Shown one piece after another: positions 1 to 8,240 of a stretch of DNA of 60,470 nt; within the stretch, counting starts at the first letter, position 1; every line of letters starts with the position of its first letter. The stretch covers positions 1 to 60,470 of the forward strand of contig FAXN01000046.1 of the NCBI GenBank assembly GCA_001493195.1, in the 5' to 3' direction. A program made the position numbers and the translations under genes. Source of the DNA: Sulfurovum sp. enrichment culture clone C5 (GTDB lineage Bacteria > Campylobacterota > Campylobacteria > Campylobacterales > Sulfurovaceae). The notes under the pieces are model-generated. The model was not told the DNA's origin and made no database searches. It was given only the letters and a program-made list of their open reading frames with translations.

Positions 1-1745
1 GTAAAAAAATCAGAAAATTTTGCAAATTTAGCTTCACTTTGTAAGCCTAAGTCTTTTGCAATTTGTGGATGAGATATTTTTATGATAGGCAAGTTCTGAA
101 AATTTTCAGGCTTAAGCATCATGTTTAAAAACAATTCACTTGAACTTATACCAAACATAGTTGTAGAGCCTGTAACTTTTGATACTATTTCTGTAGCCAT
201 AGTATCAACTGGTTTCATTCTACCTAGATTGTCCTGCACAACAAGATGTCTAAAATTTTCTATGTGATTTTTATCTATATTTATGATAGTAGAATTTACA
301 TCGGCTTTAAGCTGTGTAACGCCAATACAGGAAAACAGTAACATAGCAACAAAAATTTGCTGCATATTGTTAGCTTCGCGTAAAAGTTTTTGAAATCTTC
401 CATTTTTTACGAACAGAGACCAGATCAGCCCAATAGACAAAAGAAGATATCCTAAATATGTCATTTTAGTCCCTGGATCATGATTTACTGAAAGAATCGT
501 ACCTCTCTCATCTGGATCATACGAAGTTTGAAATAGTCTAAAATTATCATAATCCAAGATATGATTCATATATATCGCATAAGGCATATTGACACCATTT
601 TTTGAATCTTTTAGTATGACATCGCTTGCATAAGAAGATGGTGTCATAGAACCAGGATATTTTTCAAGTTTAAAATCTTTTAGATAAATTTCAAATGGCA
701 ACTCTATAACTTTTGAACCAACAGTCATAGATATATCAACACCATCTATGTTCATAGTTTTGATATCTCCATTTTCTCCATTTATAGGGAAAAATTCCGT
801 CGTTTGTGTTTTGCCATTTACACTAACATCCATAGCTATATATTCCGCTTCACCTGCTGTAGGTTTTAGTGCAGAAGATGTTTTTTTGATAATTGCTTTT
901 GGATGAATTTCTTTTAAAACTATAGCATTGCTATCAAATCTATATAGAGTTCTTTTATCAAAAGCATTCAACCCTGCGCTTGTGGTATTGTTTTCTTGTG
1001 TGTCCATATTTAAAGTTTCTGCATTGCTTGGAAAATATGCTTTGAGACCCTCGTTTGAGCTAATTATATTAAAAGCCTGTGGATTGGTATTGTTATTGTC
1101 AAACGAAACAACCAGCCCACCTATCTGTTTCGTTTCCCCTTTGGTTATATACGCAGCACTTCCAGTATCGCCCATACCACTAACCATCAATTCTAATATA
1201 TCTTTTCCGCCTGCCACATTTGTTTGGACTGTCTCTTCTACTTGTGGCAAATATTCTCTTAGTGATAAATTTATATTTTTATTGCCTACTGCTATTTGTT
1301 TATCAAAACTATTTTTTGTCATTGAAGACAAAAACAATGGATACTCTTCATAAGATCTAAATTTACCATTTACTGCTTCTATCTGAAGATATCTATCCAT
1401 AGATAACATTTTATTTGTAGAACTTCCCTCTCTAACAGACAATTTACCCTCATATCCCAAATATCTAGTCATCAATGCACCAAGTGCTATTATGACAAAA
1501 GCGAGGTGAAATATAAAAACAGGTATTTTATTTTTATATGATTTGAAATTAATCATTTGATATACAAGTATAGTTATAAAATAAAACAAAAAGAATTCAA
1601 ACCATTTAGTTTTATATATCAATGCCTGTACAGTCATAGTTCCATAATCGTTTTCTATAAATGTAGCCAACCCCATGATAAAGCCAAAAAGTACCATCAT
1701 GACTACTGCCATTTTCATTGAAAAAAGTTTCTTTAGTATATTCAT
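1..1745 (-). CDS. ccsBA: CcsB-CcsA (ResB/CcsA) cytochrome c biogenesis protein, N-terminal part
   Basis: Open reading frame from an ATG at 1745 running off the left edge (581 codons visible, no stop). The N-terminus starts MNILKKLFSMKMAV and is followed by hydrophobic helices and a long periplasmic-type stretch, the layout of the ResB/CcsB half of system II cytochrome c maturation. In Campylobacterota CcsB and CcsA are normally fused into one protein of about 900-1000 residues, so the missing part should hold the haem-handling CcsA half. It would export haem and attach it to apocytochromes at CXXCH motifs. This fits the three c-type cytochrome proteins encoded just upstream. It is separated from the histidine kinase gene by 80 bp and may be co-transcribed. 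The family call rests on reading the translation; the fusion is inferred from relatives. Confidence 0.82.
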   Translation of the reverse strand, partial: MNILKKLFSMKMAVVMMVLFGFIMGLATFIENDYGTMTVQALIYKTKWFEFFLFYFITILVYQMINFKSYKNKIPVFIFHLAFVIIALGALMTRYLGYEGKLSVREGSSTNKMLSMDRYLQIEAVNGKFRSYEEYPLFLSSMTKNSFDKQIAVGNKNINLSLREYLPQVEETVQTNVAGGKDILELMVSGMGDTGSAAYITKGETKQIGGLVVSFDNNNTNPQAFNIISSNEGLKAYFPSNAETLNMDTQENNTTSAGLNAFDKRTLYRFDSNAIVLKEIHPKAIIKKTSSALKPTAGEAEYIAMDVSVNGKTQTTEFFPINGENGDIKTMNIDGVDISMTVGSKVIELPFEIYLKDFKLEKYPGSMTPSSYASDVILKDSKNGVNMPYAIYMNHILDYDNFRLFQTSYDPDERGTILSVNHDPGTKMTYLGYLLLSIGLIWSLFVKNGRFQKLLREANNMQQIFVAMLLFSCIGVTQLKADVNSTIINIDKNHIENFRHLVVQDNLGRMKPVDTMATEIVSKVTGSTTMFGISSSELFLNMMLKPENFQNLPIIKISHPQIAKDLGLQSEAKFAKFSDFF

Positions 1746-1825
1746 TTTATTCCTCAAATTTAAAAAGTTTATTTTATACATATTTGCTTTATTTAAGATA
1801 AAGATTGTCCTTAAAAGATATGTTT

Positions 1826-3052
1826 TTATGAAGATAAAATTTTATTAAAATTTATCTCAAATACAACATAATTTTTTTCATATCTATATTTTAATGAAAA
1901 TCCATGTAAATCAAGAATTCTTTTTACTATATTTAACCCCAAGCCATATCCATTTTTACTCATATCATCTTTTGTGAATGGCTCAGTGTAATATGAAAAA
2001 TCATTTTCTAAAGGCTTGGCAAAATTCTTTATACTAATCATATTTTCTTTTATATCCACATATACTACATCTTTTATTTTGTATTTTAATGCATTATCTA
2101 TAAGATTTTTTATAGCTATACTAATATAATTTATATCTGCTAAAATCGTAAAATTAATATGCTCATTTATATTTAATTCACTTTCATCAACCAACACCTT
2201 TGATAAAACATTGAGCATTACATCATCTATTGATACATTTTCCGTAAATAATTTTAAACTATTGGAGTTTAGTCTTTCTAAGTGCAAGATTTCGTTTGTC
2301 AAACTATCAATTTGCTCTATTGAGCGATATAAAATATCTTTATGTTTACTGCTTTCCATCATTGCTAAAGAGAGTTTAGCTTTTGCCAAAGGCGTACGAA
2401 GCTCATGAGATATATCTCCCAACAACTGTTTTCTTGAAGTAATTAGCATATCTATGTTTTGAGCCATAACATTAAACTGTTTTTTTAATTTTGTAATTTC
2501 ATCATTTTTTTGCTCATCGAGTAAAAATCTATATTTATAATCTCCACTTCCAAAAACTTCCATTCCTTTTGAAATATTTTTCAAAGGCTTGAGTATATTC
2601 AAAATGCTTACAAACATAAATATCAAAATCAAAATATCGGCTAAAACAAAATAATTTAAAACTTGTTTTTCTAGTGTATATTCATTTTGTTTTTTGTCTA
2701 AAAAAATGATTTCGTCATCTAGGTATTGTAAAACCAAATAATACATTTTATCTATTTCTATTATTTCTATACTACCAAAAGATATATTTGTAGAATATAT
2801 GATTTTATATTTTTTTGATTTTATATTTTTTTTATCTACTTCTTCATAGCCAAGATCTTTGGCTCTTTGTGAAAGTTCTAAACTATCATCTTTTATCAAA
2901 AAATCATAAAGTTCTTTGGATGATTCTATATACCTATCTTTGATATTGCTTTGCATATTTTTTTGAGCAATTTCATTTGTTTGAAAAGATAGAACACTCA
3001 TAATCACAATGCTCATCAAAAAAAGTATGGTAATTTTTGAAAATATAGACAT
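1826..3052 (-). CDS. sensor histidine kinase (CpxA/ArsS-like)
   Basis: 408-residue membrane sensor kinase. TM1 is at about residues 5-23, a short periplasmic sensor region follows, TM2 is at about 133-152, then HAMP (about 153-205). The phospho-acceptor H-box is ISHELRTPLAKAK (His216), the ATP-binding N-box is about 316-324 (NLIDNALKY), and the G-box GYGLGL is near 368-373. All catalytic elements are present. It follows the response regulator gene with the SD-like AGGATAAAG directly before its ATG. The gene order Spy-like protein, regulator, kinase mirrors CpxP-CpxR-CpxA, and the operon begins with SHP/DHC cytochromes, so it probably senses an envelope or redox condition and controls its own operon. 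The signal is unknown. Confidence 0.93.
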   Translation of the reverse strand: MSIFSKITILFLMSIVIMSVLSFQTNEIAQKNMQSNIKDRYIESSKELYDFLIKDDSLELSQRAKDLGYEEVDKKNIKSKKYKIIYSTNISFGSIEIIEIDKMYYLVLQYLDDEIIFLDKKQNEYTLEKQVLNYFVLADILILIFMFVSILNILKPLKNISKGMEVFGSGDYKYRFLLDEQKNDEITKLKKQFNVMAQNIDMLITSRKQLLGDISHELRTPLAKAKLSLAMMESSKHKDILYRSIEQIDSLTNEILHLERLNSNSLKLFTENVSIDDVMLNVLSKVLVDESELNINEHINFTILADINYISIAIKNLIDNALKYKIKDVVYVDIKENMISIKNFAKPLENDFSYYTEPFTKDDMSKNGYGLGLNIVKRILDLHGFSLKYRYEKNYVVFEINFNKILSS

Positions 3053-3054
3053 CT

Positions 3055-3714
3055 TTATCCTATAAACTTATAGCCTATGCCCCAAATAGACTTAATGTAT
3101 TTGGGATTTTTGATATCGTCAAATATCTTTGATCTTATATTGCTGATATGCATATCTATCGTCCTGTCTTTTGGTTCTATACCTATATACAAAGCTATAG
3201 ATTCTCTTGAGAGGGGCTCTCTTGGATGATGCAAAAGAGCAGAAAATATCTGATATTCTATGGGTGTAAATTCCAACAAATAACCATCTTGAAAAATTTC
3301 CATTTTATTTTCATCTATACTAAAATCTCCTATAGTTTTAAGTGGATTTGCTCTTTTTATTCTTCTAAAGATAGCATCTATTCTAAGTAGTAACTCTTTT
3401 GGCTCATACGGCTTGGCTAGATAGTCATCGGCTCCATGCTCAAAAGTAACTACCTTGTCGCTTAAATTGCCCCTAGCACTTGAAATGATTATGGGTACAT
3501 CACTAATATCTCTTATCTTTTTACAAACATCAAAACCGTCCATTTTTGGCAACATCAAATCAAGCACCACCAAATCAATATCTACACTATTTTTTAAAAA
3601 ATCTAAAGCTTCTATGGGATTTGCAAATGCCTTTGTATCAAAACTATTGCTTTCTAGATACTCCACTAGCAATCCTTGTATATCCAAATCGTCCTCTATG
3701 ATTAAAATTTTCAA
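3055..3714 (-). CDS. OmpR/PhoB-family response regulator
   Basis: Two-domain regulator: receiver domain with the acidic pair EDD near the N-terminus, phospho-acceptor Asp in VVLDLMLPKMDG (about residue 52) and the conserved Lys in YLAKPYEPKE. A C-terminal winged-helix DNA-binding domain follows (DMHISNIRSK, WGIGYKF). I place the start at TTG 3714, which gives the usual MKILIIEDD N-terminus, has GGGAG five bases upstream and overlaps the stop of the preceding gene (TTGA). A GTG at 3726 is an alternative start adding four residues. It is the partner of the kinase encoded immediately downstream. The likely target is the CpxR-like box at 6252-6267. Confidence 0.93.
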   Translation of the reverse strand: MKILIIEDDLDIQGLLVEYLESNSFDTKAFANPIEALDFLKNSVDIDLVVLDLMLPKMDGFDVCKKIRDISDVPIIISSARGNLSDKVVTFEHGADDYLAKPYEPKELLLRIDAIFRRIKRANPLKTIGDFSIDENKMEIFQDGYLLEFTPIEYQIFSALLHHPREPLSRESIALYIGIEPKDRTIDMHISNIRSKIFDDIKNPKYIKSIWGIGYKFIG

Positions 3715-4097
3715 TCTATCTCCCACTCATCAATGTGATATATAAACTTTTGTCTTTGTTGTATTGTTAAAACAGAATGTATCTTTTTTAAAAAATTTAT
3801 TTGTATATTAGAGGCTTTTTGTGACAATTCTTGATCTATTTTTTGCATTTTTACTTCATCAAATTTTTGTGATAAAAATATTTTTTGTTTTTGTTCCTCT
3901 GAGTGTTCTTTATAGTTTTTGTAATTTTTAATTTCAATCCTATACTGATTTAAAATATTTCTTATAGCATTCTTTTGATTTTCTTTCAAGTCCAAAAATG
4001 TTAAATCTTTTTTATAGTGATGGTGACCATGCTCTTCTGAGTCTTTGTCCGCCAAAGCAATACCAAACAATAAGAAAAAAATGATTACAAATCTCAC
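3711..4097 (-). CDS. Spy/CpxP-like periplasmic protein
   Basis: 128 residues with an N-terminal signal peptide (MRFVIIFFLLFGIALA) and a His/Asp/Glu-rich start to the mature protein (EEHGHHHY) that could bind metal. The rest is a charged helical body with one good LTxxQ motif (LTIQQRQKF) near the C-terminus and a divergent partner (DLKENQKNAI) near the N-terminus, the signature of the CpxP/Spy family. Members act as periplasmic chaperones or as inhibitors of the cognate sensor kinase. Its start overlaps the cytochrome b gene stop by 4 bp and its stop overlaps the regulator start, so it is translationally embedded in the SHP operon. Family assignment is by motif and context; the role as kinase modulator is inferred. 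Confidence 0.75.
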   Translation of the reverse strand: MRFVIIFFLLFGIALADKDSEEHGHHHYKKDLTFLDLKENQKNAIRNILNQYRIEIKNYKNYKEHSEEQKQKIFLSQKFDEVKMQKIDQELSQKASNIQINFLKKIHSVLTIQQRQKFIYHIDEWEID

Positions 4098-5221
4098 AAA
4101 ACAGCCTTTATATTTTTGGTATCTATTAACTCACTATCAAGCAATCCTTTTTCTATATCAATATGACAAGCTTGACAGTTTGCCCTACTCTTTACTTTAT
4201 TTGATAAAAATACTTTACTATCTATATCCTTATGCTTCGCTTTCCAAAATGGAGTTTTTGTGATAGCTATAATAGTTTGATTTTGATTATTTAAACTTTT
4301 TTGTATTTTAAGAGCCACTTCACTTGTGCTGTTTTCACTTGCTTCTTTTTGTAAAAATGTGCTTATGGATAATCTAGTTTTTTCATCCAACGATGCATCA
4401 TCGCCAAAGTGATTTGTTAGATTATTCATCATCACACTCCAAGATTTTTTAGGTAGCAAATATGGCGGGTATGCTATGTGGCAACTAGCACACTCGTTTA
4501 CGAAGTCTACATTCATAGCTTCGTAATCTACTGCTTTATTTTCACTTTTTATAAAAATATTATCTTTTATTCCAAGCAGGTAAACAAATGATGCAACAGC
4601 AACCAATATCCAAATAATTTGAAATATTTTACCAAATAAACTGGTTTTTGTATCAACTGCTGTCTCGGTGTTTTTGTAGCCTGTAACCATAGATTTGATA
4701 CTATCTCCACCTCTTACAAACTTCTCTATCAAGCTACCTGCTATATGAGCTATGATGATAGCAAGGAATACATTAACTAGCAGTTCATGTAACTCTTCAA
4801 ATACCTCTGTATCTTTAAAATATATAGAGTGCAAAAAGGCAAATACGCCATGATTTTCGCCTACTCCATATGCCAAAAGACCACTCAATATGCTAAGCAA
4901 TCCAATGATAAACATTGCTATAATAGCCCAGCTTGAAGCAGGATTGTGTCCTATGTGTGCTTTTGTTTTTGCAAAAACAGATGATAAATATACAACAAGA
5001 TTTTTGATACTAAAATCAAAATCACTAAACTTAGAATACTTTGGACCAACAACACCCCATAGTATTCTAAATATTATAAGCACACCAAGAGAGATTCCGA
5101 AAACTGCATGGAATGAAAGTAACTCGTCTTCATCGCCAGACAAATATGAGGCTGCAAAAAGTAGTATCATCAAAACATGAGATATCCTGTTGCCAAGAGG
5201 CCAAATGTAACTCTTAATCAT
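4094..5221 (-). CDS. cytochrome b561-type membrane subunit fused to a diheme cytochrome c (DHC) domain
   Basis: About 375 residues. The N-terminal half is a four-helix cytochrome b of the Ni-hydrogenase/b561 class, with His residues in helix contexts (GNRISHVLM, LSFHAVFG, LHELLVNVFLAIIIAHIAG). A further helix (about 200-220) leads to a periplasmic C-terminal domain with two c-haem motifs, CASCH and CQACH. This domain closely resembles the separate DHC encoded upstream (both have LLPK..W..MMN and HFGDDASLD). I chose ATG 5221 because GGAGG lies five bases upstream and the ATG overlaps the DHC stop; ATG 5233 is also in frame. It probably moves electrons between the quinone pool and the periplasmic DHC/SHP cytochromes. 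The fusion is unusual compared with separate DHC and cytochrome b genes. Confidence 0.85.
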   Translation of the reverse strand: MIKSYIWPLGNRISHVLMILLFAASYLSGDEDELLSFHAVFGISLGVLIIFRILWGVVGPKYSKFSDFDFSIKNLVVYLSSVFAKTKAHIGHNPASSWAIIAMFIIGLLSILSGLLAYGVGENHGVFAFLHSIYFKDTEVFEELHELLVNVFLAIIIAHIAGSLIEKFVRGGDSIKSMVTGYKNTETAVDTKTSLFGKIFQIIWILVAVASFVYLLGIKDNIFIKSENKAVDYEAMNVDFVNECASCHIAYPPYLLPKKSWSVMMNNLTNHFGDDASLDEKTRLSISTFLQKEASENSTSEVALKIQKSLNNQNQTIIAITKTPFWKAKHKDIDSKVFLSNKVKSRANCQACHIDIEKGLLDSELIDTKNIKAVL

Positions 5222-5759
5222 CCCATCCTCCATAATTTGGTATTTTTATATCTCTTTCGCTATATATACCTTTGTCTGCCGTAGTATGACAAGCTACACA
5301 ATTACCTATATTACCAACATCTTTTTGAGTTATCATTTTTTTAGGAATTTCATTGTGCTTATGGATGAAATACGGTGTTTTTGTGATACGAAGTGGTACT
5401 TGATTTGATGCGATAGATGATGTTATCTTTTTGCTTCTTTTATATTCCAAAGAATTATCACTGCTATTTTGAATTAGATAATTTTTCAGATAATTTGTAG
5501 TTTTTGGATCAAGCGAGGCATCATCGCCAAAATGATTATCAAGTTCATTCATCATCTTATTCCAAGAACGCTTAGGTAAAAGCCCAGGCTGATATGCAAA
5601 ATGACAACTTCCGCACTCTTTTTGGTAAACTGTATTATTTGCCACTGCCACATCGCCAAGTTTGTTAAACCCATGATGACCATGCTCATCGTCATCATCT
5701 GCCATGATTATAACTGCACCAACCAATAAAAACGGTAAAATTAATAATAATTTTTTCAT
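5214..5759 (-). CDS. dhc: periplasmic diheme cytochrome c (DHC)
   Basis: 181 residues with a signal peptide (residues 1-20), a His/Asp-rich linker (DDDDEHGHHG) and two haem-binding motifs, CGSCH (about 49-53) and CVACH (about 154-158). The sequence between them carries the DHC-family features LLPKRSW and HFGDDASLD. DHC is the known electron donor of SHP (sphaeroides haem protein), whose homologue is encoded immediately upstream with a 10-bp gap. The gene is followed by the cytochrome b-DHC fusion, so electrons could pass quinol, cytochrome b, DHC, SHP. The start has an upstream ATTGTCCTTATTTTG-type spacer on the plus strand with no ambiguity in frame. Confidence 0.86.
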   Translation of the reverse strand: MKKLLLILPFLLVGAVIIMADDDDEHGHHGFNKLGDVAVANNTVYQKECGSCHFAYQPGLLPKRSWNKMMNELDNHFGDDASLDPKTTNYLKNYLIQNSSDNSLEYKRSKKITSSIASNQVPLRITKTPYFIHKHNEIPKKMITQKDVGNIGNCVACHTTADKGIYSERDIKIPNYGGWDD

Positions 5760-5769
5760 ATTATTGTCC

Positions 5770-6186
5770 TTATTTTGATTTTATATAATAAAGAACATCA
5801 CCTTTTTCTTGTGCTGTTCCTTCTCTTTTATAAACATCATTAAAGTTTCTTTTTAGCCATTTTTGAACCTCTTGCACATCTGTTAGTCGTTGTGGATTGG
5901 CTTTTGGAGAGAGCGGATCGATTGTTTTGTTTGTAAAAGCATTCTTACTTGAAAGTGCTAGATTGCTTCCATGACATGAGACACAAGATATCTCTTTGCC
6001 TCTTTTGCCTATATGTTTTGAGGTAAATATCAATTCTCCTCTTTTTGCATTAAAATCTGTAAAATTACTATTAGATTTTTTTGCTTCAACTTTAAGACTA
6101 TTTATATAACCTTGCATTGAAGGATTAAATCCTCCAGCATTGGCTAATACTCCTGATATTATCAGCAAAGCTAGTTGTTTTTTCAT
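5770..6186 (-). CDS. shp: SHP-type (DUF1924) oxygen-binding cytochrome c
   Basis: 138 residues: signal peptide (1-17), one haem motif CVSCH (68-72), then the conserved NPQRLTDVQEVQKWLKRNF region of DUF1924/SHP proteins. In Rhodobacter sphaeroides SHP a distal Asn ligand is released on reduction so that O2 or NO can bind; Asn114 or Asn116 here (RNFNDVYK) are candidates, not proven. First gene of the operon, with AAAGGAG five bases before the ATG. Downstream partners are DHC and a membrane cytochrome b, as seen in other SHP clusters. Physiological function of SHP is unsettled (oxygen or small-ligand binding, possibly terminal reduction). The call is good at family level. Confidence 0.86.
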   Translation of the reverse strand: MKKQLALLIISGVLANAGGFNPSMQGYINSLKVEAKKSNSNFTDFNAKRGELIFTSKHIGKRGKEISCVSCHGSNLALSSKNAFTNKTIDPLSPKANPQRLTDVQEVQKWLKRNFNDVYKREGTAQEKGDVLYYIKSK

Positions 6187-6251
6187 CTTGACTCCTTTTA
6201 GTTTATATATGAAACTATAAGGCTTAGTTGTAAAATTTAAAAATACAAATC

Positions 6252-6267
6252 TTTACAAAAAATTTAC
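6252..6267 (-). promoter_or_regulatory. CpxR-like direct repeat upstream of the SHP operon
   Basis: Read on the minus strand this is GTAAA-N6-GTAAA, two half-sites one helical turn (11 bp) apart, 66-81 bp upstream of the SHP start codon. OmpR/PhoB-family regulators bind such direct repeats, and the Enterobacteria CpxR box is GTAAA-N5-GTAAA. The same operon encodes an OmpR-type regulator and a CpxP/Spy-like protein, so autoregulation is plausible. AT-rich background makes chance occurrence possible. Confidence 0.4.
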
Positions 6268-6344
6268 ATTTTTAAATAAAAAGTACTATATAAATAAAAC
6301 AAGATTGGTATATCCTCAAGATTAAATAATCATATTTCCACCTC

Positions 6345-6371
6345 CGTCATTCCTGCGAAGGCAGGAATCCA
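6345..6371. repeat. dispersed palindromic repeat (GTCATTCCTGCG.. family)
   Basis: Imperfect palindrome in which TTCCTGC is mirrored by GCAGGAA around a GAAG centre. Related copies lie at 15716-15760, 32669-32722 and 51439-51465. Together with the regulatory box and the adjacent RAYT palindromes it accounts for most of the 300-bp gap 6187-6485. Confidence 0.75.
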
Positions 6372-6405
6372 CATAAAGAGTAGCCTTATTTTATGGTGTT
6401 GGTGT

Positions 6406-6480
6406 GGTGTGTTGGCAAACACACCCTACGCATTTATATGTTTGTGTTTGTTTTCCGTAGGGTGGGTTTGCTAACCCACC
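6406..6480. repeat. RAYT-associated paired palindromes (BIME), copy A
   Basis: Two REP-like hairpins in inverted orientation. The first, at 6406-6430, is GGTGTGTTGGCAAACACACC plus CTACG. The second, at 6456-6480, is its diverged reverse complement, CGTAG plus GGTGGGTTTGCTAACCCACC. Each folds on itself and the CCTACG/CGTAGG arms can also pair, giving a large cruciform. It lies 5 bp from the stop of the first transposase gene. Confidence 0.85.
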
Positions 6481-6485
6481 GTTTA

Positions 6486-6944
6486 TCAAAACATAAATGA
6501 TGAATATTCCCACTCATTCCAAACATTTACCAATCCATGTTTTATGGGATTATTTTTGATATATTCCATCTTCTCATATAGATCTTTTTGGCTTCTTATT
6601 GTGTGTTCGTAGTATCTCTTTTGCCATACGGGTTGCATTTTCTTTTTGTGTCTACTAAATGACTGCGATACATCATTATTGATTTTATATTTTGTTGTAA
6701 AATTATACTTAATGGATTTTATAATATTTGGATAATCCTTCACATCAAAAGGTGTGATAATCATATGAAAATGGTCGGGCAATACGCATATAGCTTCTAT
6801 GTCATATTTATAATATCTTTTGCTTTCACGAAAACTGTTCCGCAGAATATTGATATTTTCTATTAGTATCGGCTCTCTGTTGTGCGTAACAACTGTAATA
6901 AAATAACTATAACCATCTAAAAACATTCTTTTGTAATTTGCCAT
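6486..6944 (-). CDS. REP-associated tyrosine transposase (RAYT, Y1/IS200-like), copy 1
   Basis: 152-residue single-domain Y1 transposase. The HUH metal motif is DHFHMII, and the C-terminal catalytic-tyrosine region is YIKNNPIKHGLV, typical of RAYT and IS200-like proteins. I use ATG 6944; the longer frame would need an upstream TTG with no SD. RAYTs nick and process palindromic REP sequences, and suitable palindromes flank the gene on both sides. The second copy 617 bp away differs at only two residues (N versus D after NILR, T versus A after HMII). Both appear intact. Confidence 0.9.
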   Translation of the reverse strand: MANYKRMFLDGYSYFITVVTHNREPILIENINILRNSFRESKRYYKYDIEAICVLPDHFHMIITPFDVKDYPNIIKSIKYNFTTKYKINNDVSQSFSRHKKKMQPVWQKRYYEHTIRSQKDLYEKMEYIKNNPIKHGLVNVWNEWEYSSFMF

Positions 6945-7022
6945 ATCACATTGTAACAACGATTACAAATAACTCAAAAATATATGTCAAAATGTCATAT
7001 TTTTTTGGTGTGTTGTTGGTGC

Positions 7023-7097
7023 GGTGTGTTGGCAAACACACCCTACGCATTGGTATGTTTATGTTTGTTTTCCGTAGGGTGGGTTTGCTAACCCACC
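7023..7097. repeat. RAYT-associated paired palindromes (BIME), copy B
   Basis: Near-identical to copy A, exactly 617 bp further on: hairpin 7023-7047 and inverted hairpin 7073-7097. It lies between the two transposase genes, 5 bp after the stop of copy 2. Confidence 0.85.
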
Positions 7098-7102
7098 TTT
7101 TA

Positions 7103-7561
7103 TCAAAACATAAATGATGAATATTCCCACTCATTCCAAACATTTACCAAGCCATGTTTTATGGGATTATTTTTGATATATTCCATCTTCTCATATAGAT
7201 CTTTTTGGCTTCTTATCGTGTGTTCGTAGTATCTCTTTTGCCATACAGGTTGCATTTTCTTTTTGTGTCTACTAAATGACTGCGATACATCATTATTGAT
7301 TTTGTATTTTGTTGTAAAATTATACTTAATAGATTTTATAATATTTGGATAATCCTTCACATCAAAAGGTGCAATAATCATATGAAAATGGTCGGGCAAT
7401 ACGCATATAGCTTCTATGTCATATTTATAATATCTTTTGCTTTCACGAAAACTATCTCGCAGAATATTGATATTTTCTATTAGTATCGGTTCTCTATTGT
7501 GCGTAACAACTGTGATAAAATAACTATAACCATCCAAAAACATTCTTTTATAATTTGCCAT
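7103..7561 (-). CDS. REP-associated tyrosine transposase (RAYT), copy 2
   Basis: 152 residues, 150 of 152 identical to copy 1, with the same HUH (DHFHMII) and tyrosine-region (YIKNNPIKHGL) motifs. The whole unit (palindromes, gene, upstream spacer) is duplicated head to tail with a 617-bp period, so this is a recent tandem duplication of the locus, not two separate insertions. It is flanked by copies B and C of the palindromes. Start ATG 7561 matches copy 1. Confidence 0.9.
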   Translation of the reverse strand: MANYKRMFLDGYSYFITVVTHNREPILIENINILRDSFRESKRYYKYDIEAICVLPDHFHMIIAPFDVKDYPNIIKSIKYNFTTKYKINNDVSQSFSRHKKKMQPVWQKRYYEHTIRSQKDLYEKMEYIKNNPIKHGLVNVWNEWEYSSFMF

Positions 7562-7621
7562 ATTGTATTGTAACAACGATTACAAATAACTCAAAAATAT
7601 ATGTCAAATTGTCATATTTTT

Positions 7622-7749
7622 TGGTGTGTCGGCAAATATATTTTGTGTATTGGTATGTTTATGCTTTTTTTCTTGGTGTGTTGGCAAACACACCCTGCAC
7701 ATTGGTATGCCTATGTTTGTTTTCCGTAGGGTGGGTTTGCTAACCCACC
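7622..7749. repeat. RAYT-associated palindromes, copy C with a degenerate half copy
   Basis: A decayed half unit (7622-7665, GGTGTGTCGGCAAATATA) is followed by a full pair (7675-7699 and 7725-7749, the latter ending GGTGGGTTTGCTAACCCACC). The degenerate unit suggests that an older third duplication has eroded. Confidence 0.8.
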
Positions 7750-7811
7750 GTTATATCAGAAATAGAATTTTTTTAAGATTTGTACGGTCTCTATTTTGAT
7801 AAACTCACATT

Positions 7812-8240
7812 ATGAAAAATGTAGCAAAAGATTTTTGGAAAACAAAAAAATTAGAAGAGATGACAAGCGACGAGTGGGAAGCACTGTGTGATAATTGTGG
7901 TCTTTGTTGTTTGCATAGAGTTATCTTAGATGATGATAGTATCGCTATGACTTGTGTAGTTTGCAAAAATTATGATTTGAAAAACAAGAGATGTGCTGAC
8001 TATAAAAACAGATTTGAGATAGTTCCTGAATGCATCAAACTGACACTAGATAAAGTCGCGATATACGACTGGCTTCCATCTACTTGTGCATATAGACTAA
8101 TATATCAAAATCTTCCACTTCTCTCTTGGCACCCACTCATAAGTGGTACAATTGAGAGTATGCTAAACATCGGGCTAAATGAAAGAGATTTTATACTTGA
8201 GAGTGATGATATAGAGATAGAAGATCACATCATAGACTAA
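7812..8240 (+). CDS. YcgN/UPF0260-family cysteine-cluster protein
   Basis: 142 residues rich in clustered cysteines: CDNCGLCC, CVVC, KRCADY and PECIKL. The pattern and length match the YcgN (UPF0260) family, small cytoplasmic proteins thought to bind Zn or Fe through the cysteine cluster and of unknown function. The conserved SDEWEALC start and the C-terminal SWHPL motif are present. It converges on the small gene at 8241-8441, sharing no bases. No partner gene suggests its role. Confidence 0.82.
   Translation: MKNVAKDFWKTKKLEEMTSDEWEALCDNCGLCCLHRVILDDDSIAMTCVVCKNYDLKNKRCADYKNRFEIVPECIKLTLDKVAIYDWLPSTCAYRLIYQNLPLLSWHPLISGTIESMLNIGLNERDFILESDDIEIEDHIID

Noticed and set aside
928-1353. 141-codon plus-strand frame inside ccsBA
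   Set aside because: Antisense shadow of the CcsB periplasmic region.
6946-7143. 65-codon minus-strand frame between the two RAYT copies
   Set aside because: It reads through the palindromes and the upstream end of one transposase in another frame; the apparent protein is a shadow of the repeats.
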